A stretch of 64,000 nucleotides of DNA from Clostridium thermobutyricum (GTDB lineage: Bacteria > Bacillota > Clostridia > Ch29), in NCBI GenBank assembly GCA_016841565.1, contig JAENYX010000009.1, forward strand, positions 1 through 64,000, read 5' to 3'. This document shows, in pieces, positions 50,849 through 58,682 of this stretch. Numbering within the stretch: the first letter of the stretch is position 1; each line of letters opens with the position of its first letter. Both the position numbers and the translations under genes were made by a program. The notes beneath the pieces are model-generated. The model was not told the DNA's origin and made no database searches. It saw nothing but the letters and a program-made list of their open reading frames with translations.

Positions 50849-51277
50849 TTAAAAATATTGTAACGCCACATTCACAAATCCCATCTCTTTAGCCACCATC
50901 TCAACTATCTCCCTACGCCACCTAAAATATGTCCTCTCACTCGTTGGTATCTCATCACATACCTGTTTCATGGCCCGCTTTTGACGATATTTAAGCTGGA
51001 ATAACTGATTATGCTCTTCCGGTAATAACCCCATAGCCCTGTCTATTGCCCTAATAGTACGCTCCATTCTAGCAATAGCTGTACTGGTGGTTAGTTTGAC
51101 CGCTTTTCTGGCCGTAGGGTCTGATATATAACCAGACCCTGGCACTGTCTCTCTATACGGCGACTGCTCTATTATATTGTTCTTTATCTCCTGTATCTCC
51201 TTTAACGTTTCATCGTAATTATATAATTCATGCTCTATATATCTAAATATCGCTCTGTTAATTTTCAATGTCAACAC
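50849..51277 (-). CDS. ArpU/RinA-type late transcription regulator
   Basis: 142 residues. Its C-terminal half LPEEHNQLFQLKYRQKRAMK and VCDEIPTSERTYFRWRREIV resemble sigma region 4 and the phage ArpU/RinA family, which switch on late genes. It lies between the replication genes and the late part of the prophage, where such activators are encoded. Confidence 0.85.
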   Translation of the reverse strand: MLTLKINRAIFRYIEHELYNYDETLKEIQEIKNNIIEQSPYRETVPGSGYISDPTARKAVKLTTSTAIARMERTIRAIDRAMGLLPEEHNQLFQLKYRQKRAMKQVCDEIPTSERTYFRWRREIVEMVAKEMGFVNVALQYF

Positions 51278-51282
51278 CCGCC

Positions 51283-51462
51283 TTATTCCTCCGGCTCAAT
51301 AGTAACCTTAAACGCCTGCCCGGATAGCAATTGCAGATTAATTATTGCTGCAAGCTCTGATTGTGGAATATCAAGCTTAACCCTTGCTCCATCACCTTGG
51401 CCGCTAACACTTATTGCTGACTGAATAGGTGGCAAACTCGCTGTAAAAGTAATCTTATCCAT
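51283..51462 (-). CDS. Small hypothetical protein (59 residues)
   Basis: MDKITFTASLPPIQSAISVS, then GQGDGARVKLDIPQSELAAI and an acidic end. ATG 51462 has AAAGGGGGGAAC upstream; stop at 51283. Beta-rich; no family known. Confidence 0.65.
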   Translation of the reverse strand: MDKITFTASLPPIQSAISVSGQGDGARVKLDIPQSELAAIINLQLLSGQAFKVTIEPEE

Positions 51463-51805
51463 GCCGTTCCCCCCTTTCTTTTAAGGCCATGCTGCTATGG
51501 TATTCCCGGTACAACTTAAACCAGTCTTTAGCTGTCATGATTACAACCCATTCACAATTATTCCGCCGGTGGGCCACAATCGGGATTTTGCCCTGAGCAT
51601 CAGCCTTAGCCTGGGCCATAGCATCATATAACCGAAGGGCCTCGGTTCGCTTTACCTCTTGATGTATCCCCGGAAGGCCGACAACGTCTTCCCCCTCTAT
51701 CCCGCTGTACTGCTGGCCCCTTCGGGCATTTGTAAAGCCTTCTACCCTGCATAATCTGGCCCATTCACGTTCACCTTTTTTGCCTTTTTCCCTACTATTA
51801 ACCAC
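51455..51805 (-). CDS. PD-(D/E)XK resolvase-like nuclease
   Basis: 116 residues. GEREWARLCRVEGFTNARRG, GEDVVGLPGIHQEVKRTEAL (Asp then ExK) and IVAHRRNNCEWVVIMTAKDW form the archaeal Hjc-like/phage PDDEXK pattern. Holliday junction or branch cutting during replication is likely. Confidence 0.8.
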   Translation of the reverse strand: MVNSREKGKKGEREWARLCRVEGFTNARRGQQYSGIEGEDVVGLPGIHQEVKRTEALRLYDAMAQAKADAQGKIPIVAHRRNNCEWVVIMTAKDWFKLYREYHSSMALKERGERHG

Positions 51806-51806
51806 G

Positions 51807-52142
51807 TCATGCCCCCCTTTCCAGCCACGGACATCTTAACCCTTTGGCTATCTCGCCATTCTGTAAGTACAACTTACCGCCCATGAGTACACGGACTTGT
51901 TCCACGTCATACCCCTGCCGAAAGTAATATGACTGTAACTGCATCTTTAGAGTTATCACCTTTTCTATTTTGCTGTGGTTATGGCAACGGTGACACAGCA
52001 TTATGCACGTCTCCACCCGTTCATATTGTTTTCTCTTGCCCCTACCACTTATAATATGATGAAGTTCGCCTGCCACAGCTCCGCATAATTCACACCTTCC
52101 GCCTGACCGTTCCGTTACCTTTTGCCGTATCCTTCTATTCAT
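51807..52142 (-). CDS. HNH endonuclease-like protein
   Basis: 111 residues. GGRCELCGAVAGELHHIISG and IMLCHRCHNHSKIEK give the CxxC ... HH ... CxxCHN zinc-HNH fold. Note that it lies away from terminase, so it is probably not the packaging HNH. Confidence 0.8.
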   Translation of the reverse strand: MNRRIRQKVTERSGGRCELCGAVAGELHHIISGRGKRKQYERVETCIMLCHRCHNHSKIEKVITLKMQLQSYYFRQGYDVEQVRVLMGGKLYLQNGEIAKGLRCPWLERGA

Positions 52143-52417
52143 TTTCCGCGAAACCTACTCGCCCCCGGACAATTCGCGAAATGCGATTCTCGCCCTGCAA
52201 CAAAATTCTCGTCCGGTTTATGGTCTTTAAGGTGATGCCCCCTCGCTATCTCCCGGCCCCTCACCGTTTCCCCTTCATCCGTTATTATTGTTCTGTTGGG
52301 CCTCTTACTCTGCTGGTCAATCATTATATATACACCACTAACTGGCATGGCCTTTCCGCTTGGCATCATTACAAAATCCATCTCTATTCCGCACTCTCTG
52401 CATCTGGCCATATCCAT
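52139..52417 (-). CDS. Hypothetical protein with CxxC motif
   Basis: 92 residues: CRECGIEMDFVMMPSGKAMP, PNRTIITDEGETVRG and SHFANCPGASRFRG. Two or three Cys suggest metal binding. Overlaps the HNH gene by 4 bases. Confidence 0.7.
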   Translation of the reverse strand: MDMARCRECGIEMDFVMMPSGKAMPVSGVYIMIDQQSKRPNRTIITDEGETVRGREIARGHHLKDHKPDENFVAGRESHFANCPGASRFRGK

Positions 52418-52423
52418 CCCCCT

Positions 52424-52843
52424 TTACTCTGTCCCTGTGCTTCCGTAGCCTTTTATTCCTCTGTTTGTTTCCGATAGTTCTCTTACAAACCTTATCTGCG
52501 GGATTATTACAGGTGCTACGACTAGCTGTGCTATCCTGTCATAAGGTTTAATCTCATATCTTTGCATACTGGTGTTTATAAGAGTTACCTTGATTTCGCC
52601 CCGATAGCTGTTGTCTATCGTCCCGAATACTGCCATAATCCCTTTCTTTGATAGTCCAGACCGTGGCCTTACCTGGGCTTCATATCCTGCCGGTAGCTCT
52701 ATTGCTATACCGGCAGGGATTACCGCATTACACATTGGTTGTAACCATAAACTGTCCTCTAGCCTTGCTCGTAGGTCAAGCCCGCTATCTGTTTCATATG
52801 CCCTGCATGGTTTACAATGTCGGTTAAGCAGCTTAATCCTCAT
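52424..52843 (-). CDS. dut: dUTP diphosphatase
   Basis: 139 residues with all five dUTPase motifs: AYETDSGLDLRA, PRSGLSKKG, GTIDNSYRGEI, DRIAQLVV and RGIKGYGSTG. The start MRIKLLN at 52843 lies one base after the SSB stop, more plausible than the longer frame. Keeps dUTP low for phage DNA synthesis. Confidence 0.95.
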   Translation of the reverse strand: MRIKLLNRHCKPCRAYETDSGLDLRARLEDSLWLQPMCNAVIPAGIAIELPAGYEAQVRPRSGLSKKGIMAVFGTIDNSYRGEIKVTLINTSMQRYEIKPYDRIAQLVVAPVIIPQIRFVRELSETNRGIKGYGSTGTE

Positions 52844-52844
52844 T

Positions 52845-53210
52845 TCAGAACGGCCTTTCCTCAATATCGTCTATTTCGTAAAATCCATCTTCCTTGGGCC
52901 TATCCAAGAACTGTACTTCATCTGCCATTATCTGTGTTTTGTATCTTCTTTGCCCTTGGTCATTTTCCCAACTGTCTACCTGTATTCTGCCTGTTATACC
53001 TACCATCCGGCCCTTGCCTATGTAGTTAGAACAGTTTTCAGCCAGGGCCCCAAAGGTTACAACAGGGATAAAGTCTGCTTGCTTTTCTCCGTTCTTATCT
53101 TTGAATGGCCTGTCTACAGCAACTGTGAACGTTCCAACCGCTGTCTGGGTTTTTGTATGAGTTAGATTTACGTCCTTGGTAAGCCTACCGATAATAAACG
53201 CCTTATTCAT
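52845..53210 (-). CDS. ssb: Single-stranded DNA-binding protein
   Basis: 121 residues. OB-fold pattern MNKAFIIGRLTKDVNL, FTVAVDRPFKDKNGEKQADF, GRMVGITGRIQVDSWEN and the acidic C-terminal DIEERPF. Part of the replication block. Confidence 0.95.
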   Translation of the reverse strand: MNKAFIIGRLTKDVNLTHTKTQTAVGTFTVAVDRPFKDKNGEKQADFIPVVTFGALAENCSNYIGKGRMVGITGRIQVDSWENDQGQRRYKTQIMADEVQFLDRPKEDGFYEIDDIEERPF

Positions 53211-53377
53211 ACTGCCACCCCCTTCAGTTTTTTGTAAATCGCATTTACTTTTTCGGTTTTCGCCTTTAGTTGTAAGGCAGCTGCTGGTACAAAATCACTA
53301 TCAGCATTATTAAAATTGTTCTCAGCTTGTTTTAATTCTTCCAATGCCTTTTTGTATTCCTCAATCAAATCGTTCAT
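53207..53377 (-). CDS. Small coiled-coil protein (56 residues)
   Basis: MNDLIEEYKKALEELKQAEN then NNADSDFVPAAALQLKAKTE. ATG 53377 behind AGGAGG; TGA overlaps the SSB ATG. Short helical phage protein of unknown function. Confidence 0.7.
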   Translation of the reverse strand: MNDLIEEYKKALEELKQAENNFNNADSDFVPAAALQLKAKTEKVNAIYKKLKGVAV

Positions 53378-53586
53378 TTGCATTCCTCCTTGATGTTTTC
53401 AAAGAATACCGCCATACAATATCTACCGTTATTTATAACTGCAAAGTGGTCTGTAATTTGTTGCAGTATTCCCTTCTTCACAGCATGACCTTTAAAACCG
53501 CCTATATAGTCCACATCTACAAATTTATAAGTCTGTCCTATCCTTAAATCCTCCTTCGGATATTTAACAAAACCAAATCCAATCAT
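53374..53586 (-). CDS. Hypothetical protein, SH3-like
   Basis: 70 residues, beta-rich: GFVKYPKEDLRIGQTYKFVD, KGILQQITDHFAVINNGRYC. Possibly an SH3-barrel. No family assigned. Confidence 0.65.
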   Translation of the reverse strand: MIGFGFVKYPKEDLRIGQTYKFVDVDYIGGFKGHAVKKGILQQITDHFAVINNGRYCMAVFFENIKEECK

Positions 53587-54542
53587 TGAATTTCCCTCCT
53601 GTAATCATCCCATTCCATCAATACACCTTTGCACATCTCATGAATGCGTGATACAATCGCTTCTGCCGTTTCAAGGTTAAATCTTCCTGCCAGCCTTTCA
53701 GTAAGCTTATCTAATGAGTAATTGGTTGTAATAACAATTGGCAGGCACTCTTCGTATCTGTTGTTAATTATGGAATACAGCTTCTCCATTGCCCAATCGG
53801 TGGGTTTTTCTTTGCCCAGGTCATCAATAATCAGGAGATCACATTTAGTATATTTACGAAGTAGCTTTTCCTCTGTTTCAACTGTCTGTTCCTGATTAAA
53901 AGTAGCTCTTATATCTCCCAGTAGCGTTACCATCGTGCCAAATACCGGCTGATGGTTATTCTTTATAAGCTCATGGCATATGGCCGTTGCAAGGTGTGTT
54001 TTACCAGTCCCGTATGACCCTATAAACAATAGCCCCATTCCGTCTTTTAACCGTTCTTTGAACTGTTTAGCATATCCATAAGCTATATTAAAAGCTTCCT
54101 TGTTCTGGTCAGTTACTTTGTACCTGTCAAAAGTACGGCTCATAAACCTTTTACCGAGGCTGCTTTTTTTAATCATTCTGGCTATTTTCTCTCTGTAAGC
54201 CTGCTCCTGCATAGCCCTTCGGCGTGCTTCTTCTCTTGCTTCTTCTTTCTTTCGTTCCTCAACGGCTTTGTCACATTGGCATAGCTCATAGCCTCGGTTT
54301 ATCCATCTTGAACCCCATGGAAGCGTCATAAACAGGCCCTTTGCCTCTAACCTTGCTCCACAGTATTTGCACTCCATAAAAGGCTCGCAATCCACTTTCA
54401 AGCCCTTTTTCTTTACCTCGGTAAAGGTGATTACCTTAACCGGATTTTCTGAACTTGGATTTTTTGAATATTGGGTCGTTGAATGCGTCTGCGTTTCTTT
54501 CTCTCCAACTAGAATTTCTGCTATTGGCGTTAACGGTTCCAT
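53583..54542 (-). CDS. DnaC-like helicase loader (AAA+ ATPase)
   Basis: About 319 residues from ATG 54542, which has ATGGAGGGTTATTG before it. Cys motif CKYCGARLEAKG ... CQCDKAVEER at the N-terminus, P-loop FIGSYGTGKTHLATAICHEL, Walker B LLIIDDLGKEKPTDWA and ITTNYSLDKLTERLAGRF. The start lies inside the upstream gene, giving a 107-base overlap. Loads the host replicative helicase onto the phage origin. Confidence 0.92.
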   Translation of the reverse strand: MEPLTPIAEILVGEKETQTHSTTQYSKNPSSENPVKVITFTEVKKKGLKVDCEPFMECKYCGARLEAKGLFMTLPWGSRWINRGYELCQCDKAVEERKKEEAREEARRRAMQEQAYREKIARMIKKSSLGKRFMSRTFDRYKVTDQNKEAFNIAYGYAKQFKERLKDGMGLLFIGSYGTGKTHLATAICHELIKNNHQPVFGTMVTLLGDIRATFNQEQTVETEEKLLRKYTKCDLLIIDDLGKEKPTDWAMEKLYSIINNRYEECLPIVITTNYSLDKLTERLAGRFNLETAEAIVSRIHEMCKGVLMEWDDYRREIQ

Positions 54543-55335
54543 CAATAACCCTCCATTTATCGTTATCATATTTACCTTCCAGCACCTTGGTCATGTTATG
54601 GTCATTCTTAATAAGCCAGTCAAAATCAGCTCTCCAGCCACGGTCATTCTTGCCTTTGCAGAATTCGCTGGCTTCTACCTTCCGGAATACTTCTTCAAAG
54701 GTAGTTAAGGAGTAATTAAATTGCCTCCATCTGGCTTTTAGGTGCTGTTTTCGGTTGTTTGATACTGTTCTGACTTTCGTTAATGACTTGCAAATAGAAT
54801 TGTAAACGTCTTTAATTTTTTCATAGGGCACTGGCGGTATATTAGTATCTTCTTCTTTATCTATATCTAATTCTTCTTCTACTTCTATTGCGTTACTCTG
54901 CGTTACTGTAACGTTACATGTAACATTACTATCAGAATTATCTTGTAATAACTTCTGTCTTTCCCTATATCTTGCCACACGTTTTCTTGTTTGTTCTCTA
55001 ATTTTGTCCAGACCCTCGATGTTTTGGTGCTTTTCCCAATTGGTTATCTTTAAATATCCTTTATCATTTATTTCAATCATTTCTAATCTCTTAAAGGTTT
55101 CGAGAGCTAACTTGACAATACTAGCAGGCCTCCTAAATTTGTGTGATAGCATTTCTTCTGTGTACGGTATTTTTTCTGTAAGAAAAATAAATCCGTTTGC
55201 ATTACATTTACCAGCCAGTGTCAGAAGCTTTATCCAAATAATTAATATTGCATCTGCCTCTGGCAAGCTCTCGATAAAATCTATCTTTTCATCTTCAAAC
55301 ATGTTTGTAGTAATCTTTATCCATTTAACAGACAT
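54436..55335 (-). CDS. Phage replisome organiser / DnaD-like initiator
   Basis: 299 residues. N-terminal phage_rep_org_N domain (KWIKITTNMFEDEKIDFIES, LAGKCNANGFIFL, SHKFRRPASIVKLALETFKR), then a linker and a C-terminal basic region (FDWLIKNDHNMTKVLEGKYD). Members bind the phage origin, often located within the gene. The last 107 bases also encode the start of the helicase loader. Confidence 0.88.
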   Translation of the reverse strand: MSVKWIKITTNMFEDEKIDFIESLPEADAILIIWIKLLTLAGKCNANGFIFLTEKIPYTEEMLSHKFRRPASIVKLALETFKRLEMIEINDKGYLKITNWEKHQNIEGLDKIREQTRKRVARYRERQKLLQDNSDSNVTCNVTVTQSNAIEVEEELDIDKEEDTNIPPVPYEKIKDVYNSICKSLTKVRTVSNNRKQHLKARWRQFNYSLTTFEEVFRKVEASEFCKGKNDRGWRADFDWLIKNDHNMTKVLEGKYDNDKWRVIDGTVNANSRNSSWRERNADAFNDPIFKKSKFRKSG

Positions 55336-55385
55336 TTATTTAACCCCCTTTCAAGCAGAAGGCGGGCGGTTAAACCCGCCTTAAT

Positions 55386-55763
55386 CTACGCTACAAGCTC
55401 GACATTGTTAATCCATTTTCGTATACGTCCCATCCGGGGAACCTCCTCAAAGTACTTGGTACTTACATATAGTTGCTTACCTTCGCCAAATTCACGCTCG
55501 ACAGACTTTTCCTCAAAGTCTTTAAGGCTTATCCGATACATCTTCTCTGATTGACGGTCAAACTGATATATATATTTCACTCCATCATCTTTAAGCACCG
55601 GCAGTAAAACTGCCTGTATGCTCCATGCATCAAAAGTCCGGAATGCATGAGCTGACTTTGTAACCTCTCTATAGAAGCACCACTCGCCTTTTATCCGTAA
55701 CACTTTCCCTGCTACTTTCCAGCCTGTAGGTGTCTTAATCTCAAATGCTCTTTCCCTTTTCAT
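55386..55763 (-). CDS. Hypothetical protein, 125 residues
   Basis: Beta-rich: KTPTGWKVAGKVLRIKGEWC, YREVTKSAHAFRTFDAWSIQ, YIYQFDRQSEKMYRISLKDF. One-base overlap with the nuclease gene upstream; probably part of the recombination module. No family recognised. A GGCGGG/CCCGCC hairpin follows it (55361-55382). Confidence 0.65.
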   Translation of the reverse strand: MKRERAFEIKTPTGWKVAGKVLRIKGEWCFYREVTKSAHAFRTFDAWSIQAVLLPVLKDDGVKYIYQFDRQSEKMYRISLKDFEEKSVEREFGEGKQLYVSTKYFEEVPRMGRIRKWINNVELVA

Positions 55764-56641
55764 TATGAGACCTCCTTATTAAGCAGTTTTATTTGCTCTT
55801 TATAATAGTTGCAGAACTCACATACTCGACAGTAATCGACACATTTCTTGTCTTCACTAGGGCGGACATCGATGTAGTCGCCACTGTTTGCTTTCATCCA
55901 TTCCCTGGCTTCGTCCATACTTCCAAGCACTCTCAAAGCAGTTTTTCTGCCCTTCCGCATTACGGCAAACGTATCCCCAGAGTTAAACCTTTCTTCCGGC
56001 GTGCACAATGGAAGGTCGTCATCATCTAGTTGTTCAGCTACTTCTATTTCCTCAAACCTCATTTCAAGCCATTTCTCTATCTCTAAAAAATCCTTTTTAC
56101 TGAACTTGAACTTAATCCGTTTTACTGGTAATTTAGGATAATCATTTTTATATTTAGCATCACGTTTGCTGTGGTCTCGCATGATGGCAACTACCTCGCC
56201 TTTGTTTACCTCAAACCCTATGGTTTTCATCATGTAGGCGTATATAAGCAGTTGTCTTCTCCAGTCGTCAAAGTTACCGTATATAACCTTCCAAACGCTG
56301 CACACCTTGTAATCGGATATGGTTTTTGACTTATCATCGTAAAGGTCAAACCTTCCGGATAACGTATAATCGCCAAATTGCACTTGTAATCCTGCCTCTT
56401 TGATTTCATAGTCACCTTCGCTTTGGTTCTCAAGGATACTATGGGCTGCTCTGCCAAATAGTAGCCATATCATGTCCGATACGTCCTGTTCTATCTCTTT
56501 ATGGTGTCTACGCTCCAAAATAGCTTCTCTAGTGCTTTTCAAAAGGCTTGTAACACTATACCTTCTTGGTTTGTATTCGTAGTCGCTCCGGGCCATTTCT
56601 ACAAAGGCCCGGGGCAACTTCATTTTGTTTGTTATCTTCAT
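55763..56641 (-). CDS. Cas4/RecB-like PD-(D/E)XK exonuclease with Fe-S cysteines
   Basis: 292 residues. Nuclease core GLQVQFGDYTLSGRFDLYDD followed by KTISDYKV (D ... DxK) and RQLLIYAYMM (QxxxY motif region). The C-terminal CVDYCRVCEFC cluster suggests a 4Fe-4S site as in Cas4/AddB. It probably makes 3' single strands for the ERF annealing protein encoded just upstream. Confidence 0.85.
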   Translation of the reverse strand: MKITNKMKLPRAFVEMARSDYEYKPRRYSVTSLLKSTREAILERRHHKEIEQDVSDMIWLLFGRAAHSILENQSEGDYEIKEAGLQVQFGDYTLSGRFDLYDDKSKTISDYKVCSVWKVIYGNFDDWRRQLLIYAYMMKTIGFEVNKGEVVAIMRDHSKRDAKYKNDYPKLPVKRIKFKFSKKDFLEIEKWLEMRFEEIEVAEQLDDDDLPLCTPEERFNSGDTFAVMRKGRKTALRVLGSMDEAREWMKANSGDYIDVRPSEDKKCVDYCRVCEFCNYYKEQIKLLNKEVS

Positions 56642-56844
56642 GCCGGCATCACTGCTTCCTCTGCCGGAACAAACTCGGGGTCAACTATTCCTATTACGCA
56701 CTCCCAGTTGTCGCATACGATTTCACCGTCTACCTTATAAACCATCTCACCAGCATATATTTCGCCTCCACAGGCTGCACAATGTGCTATTACTTCTGCT
56801 TCTGCTGGGTCTGGTAAGCCCTGACTAAACCTGTCTAAATTCAT
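56638..56844 (-). CDS. Hypothetical zinc-finger protein
   Basis: 68 residues with HCAACGGEIYAGEMVYKVDG and VCDNWEC: two Cys pairs. Overlaps neighbours by 4 bases on both sides. Function unknown. Confidence 0.75.
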   Translation of the reverse strand: MNLDRFSQGLPDPAEAEVIAHCAACGGEIYAGEMVYKVDGEIVCDNWECVIGIVDPEFVPAEEAVMPA

Positions 56845-57059
56845 ACAGCAACAGCCTCCTTTTCCTCGGCCTCAACCTGTTTATAAATAGTATCAGCAAG
56901 TTCAAGGGCCTGTTTTTTTGTCAGGAATATATCAGTATATCCCATGCCTGTTACCTCAATTGCTAAACGTCTATAGCTTTCTCCGAGCCTGTTTTCCCTT
57001 TCTCCAGAAAAATCGAATTTTGGATTTCGCCCGTTCAGGTGTATGCTAGTATTTATCAT
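56841..57059 (-). CDS. Hypothetical protein, 72 residues
   Basis: MINTSIHLNGRNPKFDFSGE then RLGESYRRLAIEVTGMGYTD and FLTKKQALELADTIYKQ. No family recognised. First gene after ERF in the same direction. The gap 57060-57140 holds a GGCCT/AGGCC hairpin with a T-run on the plus strand, where there is no plus-strand gene. Confidence 0.7.
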   Translation of the reverse strand: MINTSIHLNGRNPKFDFSGERENRLGESYRRLAIEVTGMGYTDIFLTKKQALELADTIYKQVEAEEKEAVAV

Positions 57060-57140
57060 TCAAAATCCTCCCTTGCATTTCCCTAATGTAAGTGCTACAA
57101 TAGGGATGGTATTTGGTTGGCCTCTTTAGGCCTTCTTTTT

Positions 57141-57761
57141 TTATGCACTTCTGTCTTTCATCAAGTACTCAATCAAGTCGTTTGCATCTGCCTTCGTCAG
57201 TTCTTTACTACTGTTCTTTTTGTACCGGTCAGCAATAAGCTCTTTCATGACATCACTGGACAAATTATGCTTGTTTGCTTCGGCAAAGATTTTATTCAGT
57301 TGTGCTTTTGTGGCTTTTTGTTTAGTTGCGTTTGTATGCGAAGTCTCTTTACCATTCTGCTTATCTGTGCCAGAAGCATAGTTGCCATCATCGTCATCCT
57401 CGCTGGATATTCCCAACATGGCTGATAGAGCATACCTTCTTGCATACGTTACAGCCGACCCTGCTCCCTGTGCAGTGGCTTTGTCTGCCTTTAATGTCAA
57501 TGGGTCGCTTTCTATCCATTCGCCGCTTTCATGGGTAATAAGTGTCGTGACTGCGATATGTTCCCCATCACCGGAAGGTGATTGTAAAACGCTTAATCCA
57601 TGTTTAGTAAGTATTGGCCTTACAAGGTTAAGTACATCGTTAAGCGGTGCATACTTTGATTTGAAAAATGGATTATTAGCTGTGTTTGCAGGATTTTTTA
57701 CTTCGGCCTGGAACTGTGCCATTGCTTTAGAAATGTTCTTTATGCTCTCACTCGTTCGCAA
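57141..57761 (-). CDS. ERF-family single-strand annealing protein
   Basis: 206 residues. KSKYAPLNDVLNLVRPILTK, then LTLKADKATAQGAGSAVTYA and RRYALSAMLGISSEDDDDG are the ERF signature. The C-terminal 60 residues are basic and helical. It anneals complementary single strands in phage recombination, together with the Cas4-like nuclease. Confidence 0.93.
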   Translation of the reverse strand: MRTSESIKNISKAMAQFQAEVKNPANTANNPFFKSKYAPLNDVLNLVRPILTKHGLSVLQSPSGDGEHIAVTTLITHESGEWIESDPLTLKADKATAQGAGSAVTYARRYALSAMLGISSEDDDDGNYASGTDKQNGKETSHTNATKQKATKAQLNKIFAEANKHNLSSDVMKELIADRYKKNSSKELTKADANDLIEYLMKDRSA

Positions 57762-57840
57762 TTCTTTTCCCTCCTTTTAATAAATTTTCACAGGTCTGTA
57801 AGTAAGTCTTTTACTTTACCTGCAAATGAATAAATTACCA

Positions 57841-58110
57841 TCAAACCACCTCGCTTTCATCTTGCTTGTTTATTATTGTTATCGTTTCGGTAACTTTATG
57901 GTTAAAAAAAATCGCTGTCGGGTCTTTTTTAAATATATCGCATATTTTTATTATTTCGTTTTCTGTGAATTCAGTAATACCGTTTTCCTTTCTATTATAC
58001 GTTGTTTCGCTAATCCCAACTACTTTAGCAATATCTGCTTGCTTTAAACCATGCTCTACTCTGAGTGATTTTAGTTTTAGGTTTTGCCTTCTTTTTCTCA
58101 ATAATCTCAC
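57841..58110 (-). CDS. Cro-like XRE-family regulator
   Basis: 89 residues, helix-turn-helix LKLKSLRVEHGLKQADIAKV then VGISETTYNRKENGITEF. Divergent from the CI-type gene with a shared operator region. A full operator copy lies inside its own 3' end (57878-57894). Confidence 0.88.
   Translation of the reverse strand: MRLLRKRRQNLKLKSLRVEHGLKQADIAKVVGISETTYNRKENGITEFTENEIIKICDIFKKDPTAIFFNHKVTETITIINKQDESEVV
57878..57894. promoter_or_regulatory. Operator site inside the cro-like gene
   Basis: GTTATCGTTTCGGTAAC, the same 17 bases as at 58117-58133; the identity extends four bases further right. Confidence 0.7.
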
Positions 58111-58116
58111 CCCCTA

Positions 58117-58221
58117 GTTATCGTTTCGGTAACTTTATTATATTATATTTTCGGTAACATGTCAAACGCAATCTTAATTTAATATTAGTATTTTGGTAAC
58201 TCATCTTTCATTTTTGGTAAC
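58117..58221. promoter_or_regulatory. CI/Cro operator region with four sites
   Basis: One full near-palindrome GTTATCG-TTT-CGGTAAC (58117-58133) and three half-sites in the same direction: TTTCGGTAAC (58149-58158), TTTTGGTAAC (58191-58200) and TTTTGGTAAC (58212-58221). They cover the cro start, its promoter spacer, and the repressor promoter. Confidence 0.8.
58137..58165 (-). promoter_or_regulatory. Early (PR-like) promoter of the cro/early operon
   Basis: Minus strand TTGACA (58165-58160), 17-base spacer, TATAAT (58142-58137). Perfect consensus. One operator half-site lies inside the spacer. Confidence 0.88.
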
Positions 58222-58234
58222 TTCAATGTATAAT
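58206..58234 (+). promoter_or_regulatory. Repressor (PRM-like) promoter
   Basis: Plus strand TATAAT at 58229-58234, with a weak TTTCAT at 58206-58211 and a 17-base spacer. An operator half-site fills the spacer, so autoregulation is likely. Confidence 0.65.
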
Positions 58235-58256
58235 ATTGTTCAAAGGAGGTGTTAAA

Positions 58257-58658
58257 ATGGCAACTTTTGCAGAAAGATTGCGGCAACTGAGGAATGAAAA
58301 GGATATTACTTTAGATAAACTGGCTGCGATTTTTGGAACGACTAAAGCTACATTATCAAGATATGAAAATGATTTAAGAGTGCCAAAAGCTGAATTTGTA
58401 AAAAAAGCAGCTGATTTCTTCAATGTGTCAACTGATTATATAATGGGGCAAACAGATGTAAGGGAACAGAAATGGTGGGAAAAGGAAGAGCCACCAGCTG
58501 ATATAGAATTGGAAGAATTCATTAGGAATAATTCTAATATAAAGCTCATGGGTAATCCTTTGGATGACAAATCAAAGGATGATGTGATAATGTTTCTTCG
58601 TGCTGCTCATGAGTTAATTAAAGAGAAAAGAAAGACTAAAGCCAACAATGATAAATAA
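58257..58658 (+). CDS. CI-type XRE repressor
   Basis: 133 residues from ATG 58257 with AAAGGAGGTG upstream; a start at 58236 would overlap the promoter start. Helix-turn-helix FAERLRQLRNEKDITLDKLA then IFGTTKATLSRYENDLRVP, short C-terminal domain KDDVIMFLRAAHELIKEKRK without a LexA-type peptidase. It therefore needs another way of inactivation, probably the ImmA-type protease two genes on. Confidence 0.9.
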   Translation: MATFAERLRQLRNEKDITLDKLAAIFGTTKATLSRYENDLRVPKAEFVKKAADFFNVSTDYIMGQTDVREQKWWEKEEPPADIELEEFIRNNSNIKLMGNPLDDKSKDDVIMFLRAAHELIKEKRKTKANNDK

Positions 58659-58682
58659 AAATTTTTTTGGAGGGAGGTAACC

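Noticed and set aside
57118..57141. GGCCT/AGGCC hairpin with plus-strand T-run after the ERF gene
   Set aside because: There is no plus-strand gene it could end. Without expression data it could be chance or end an antisense transcript.
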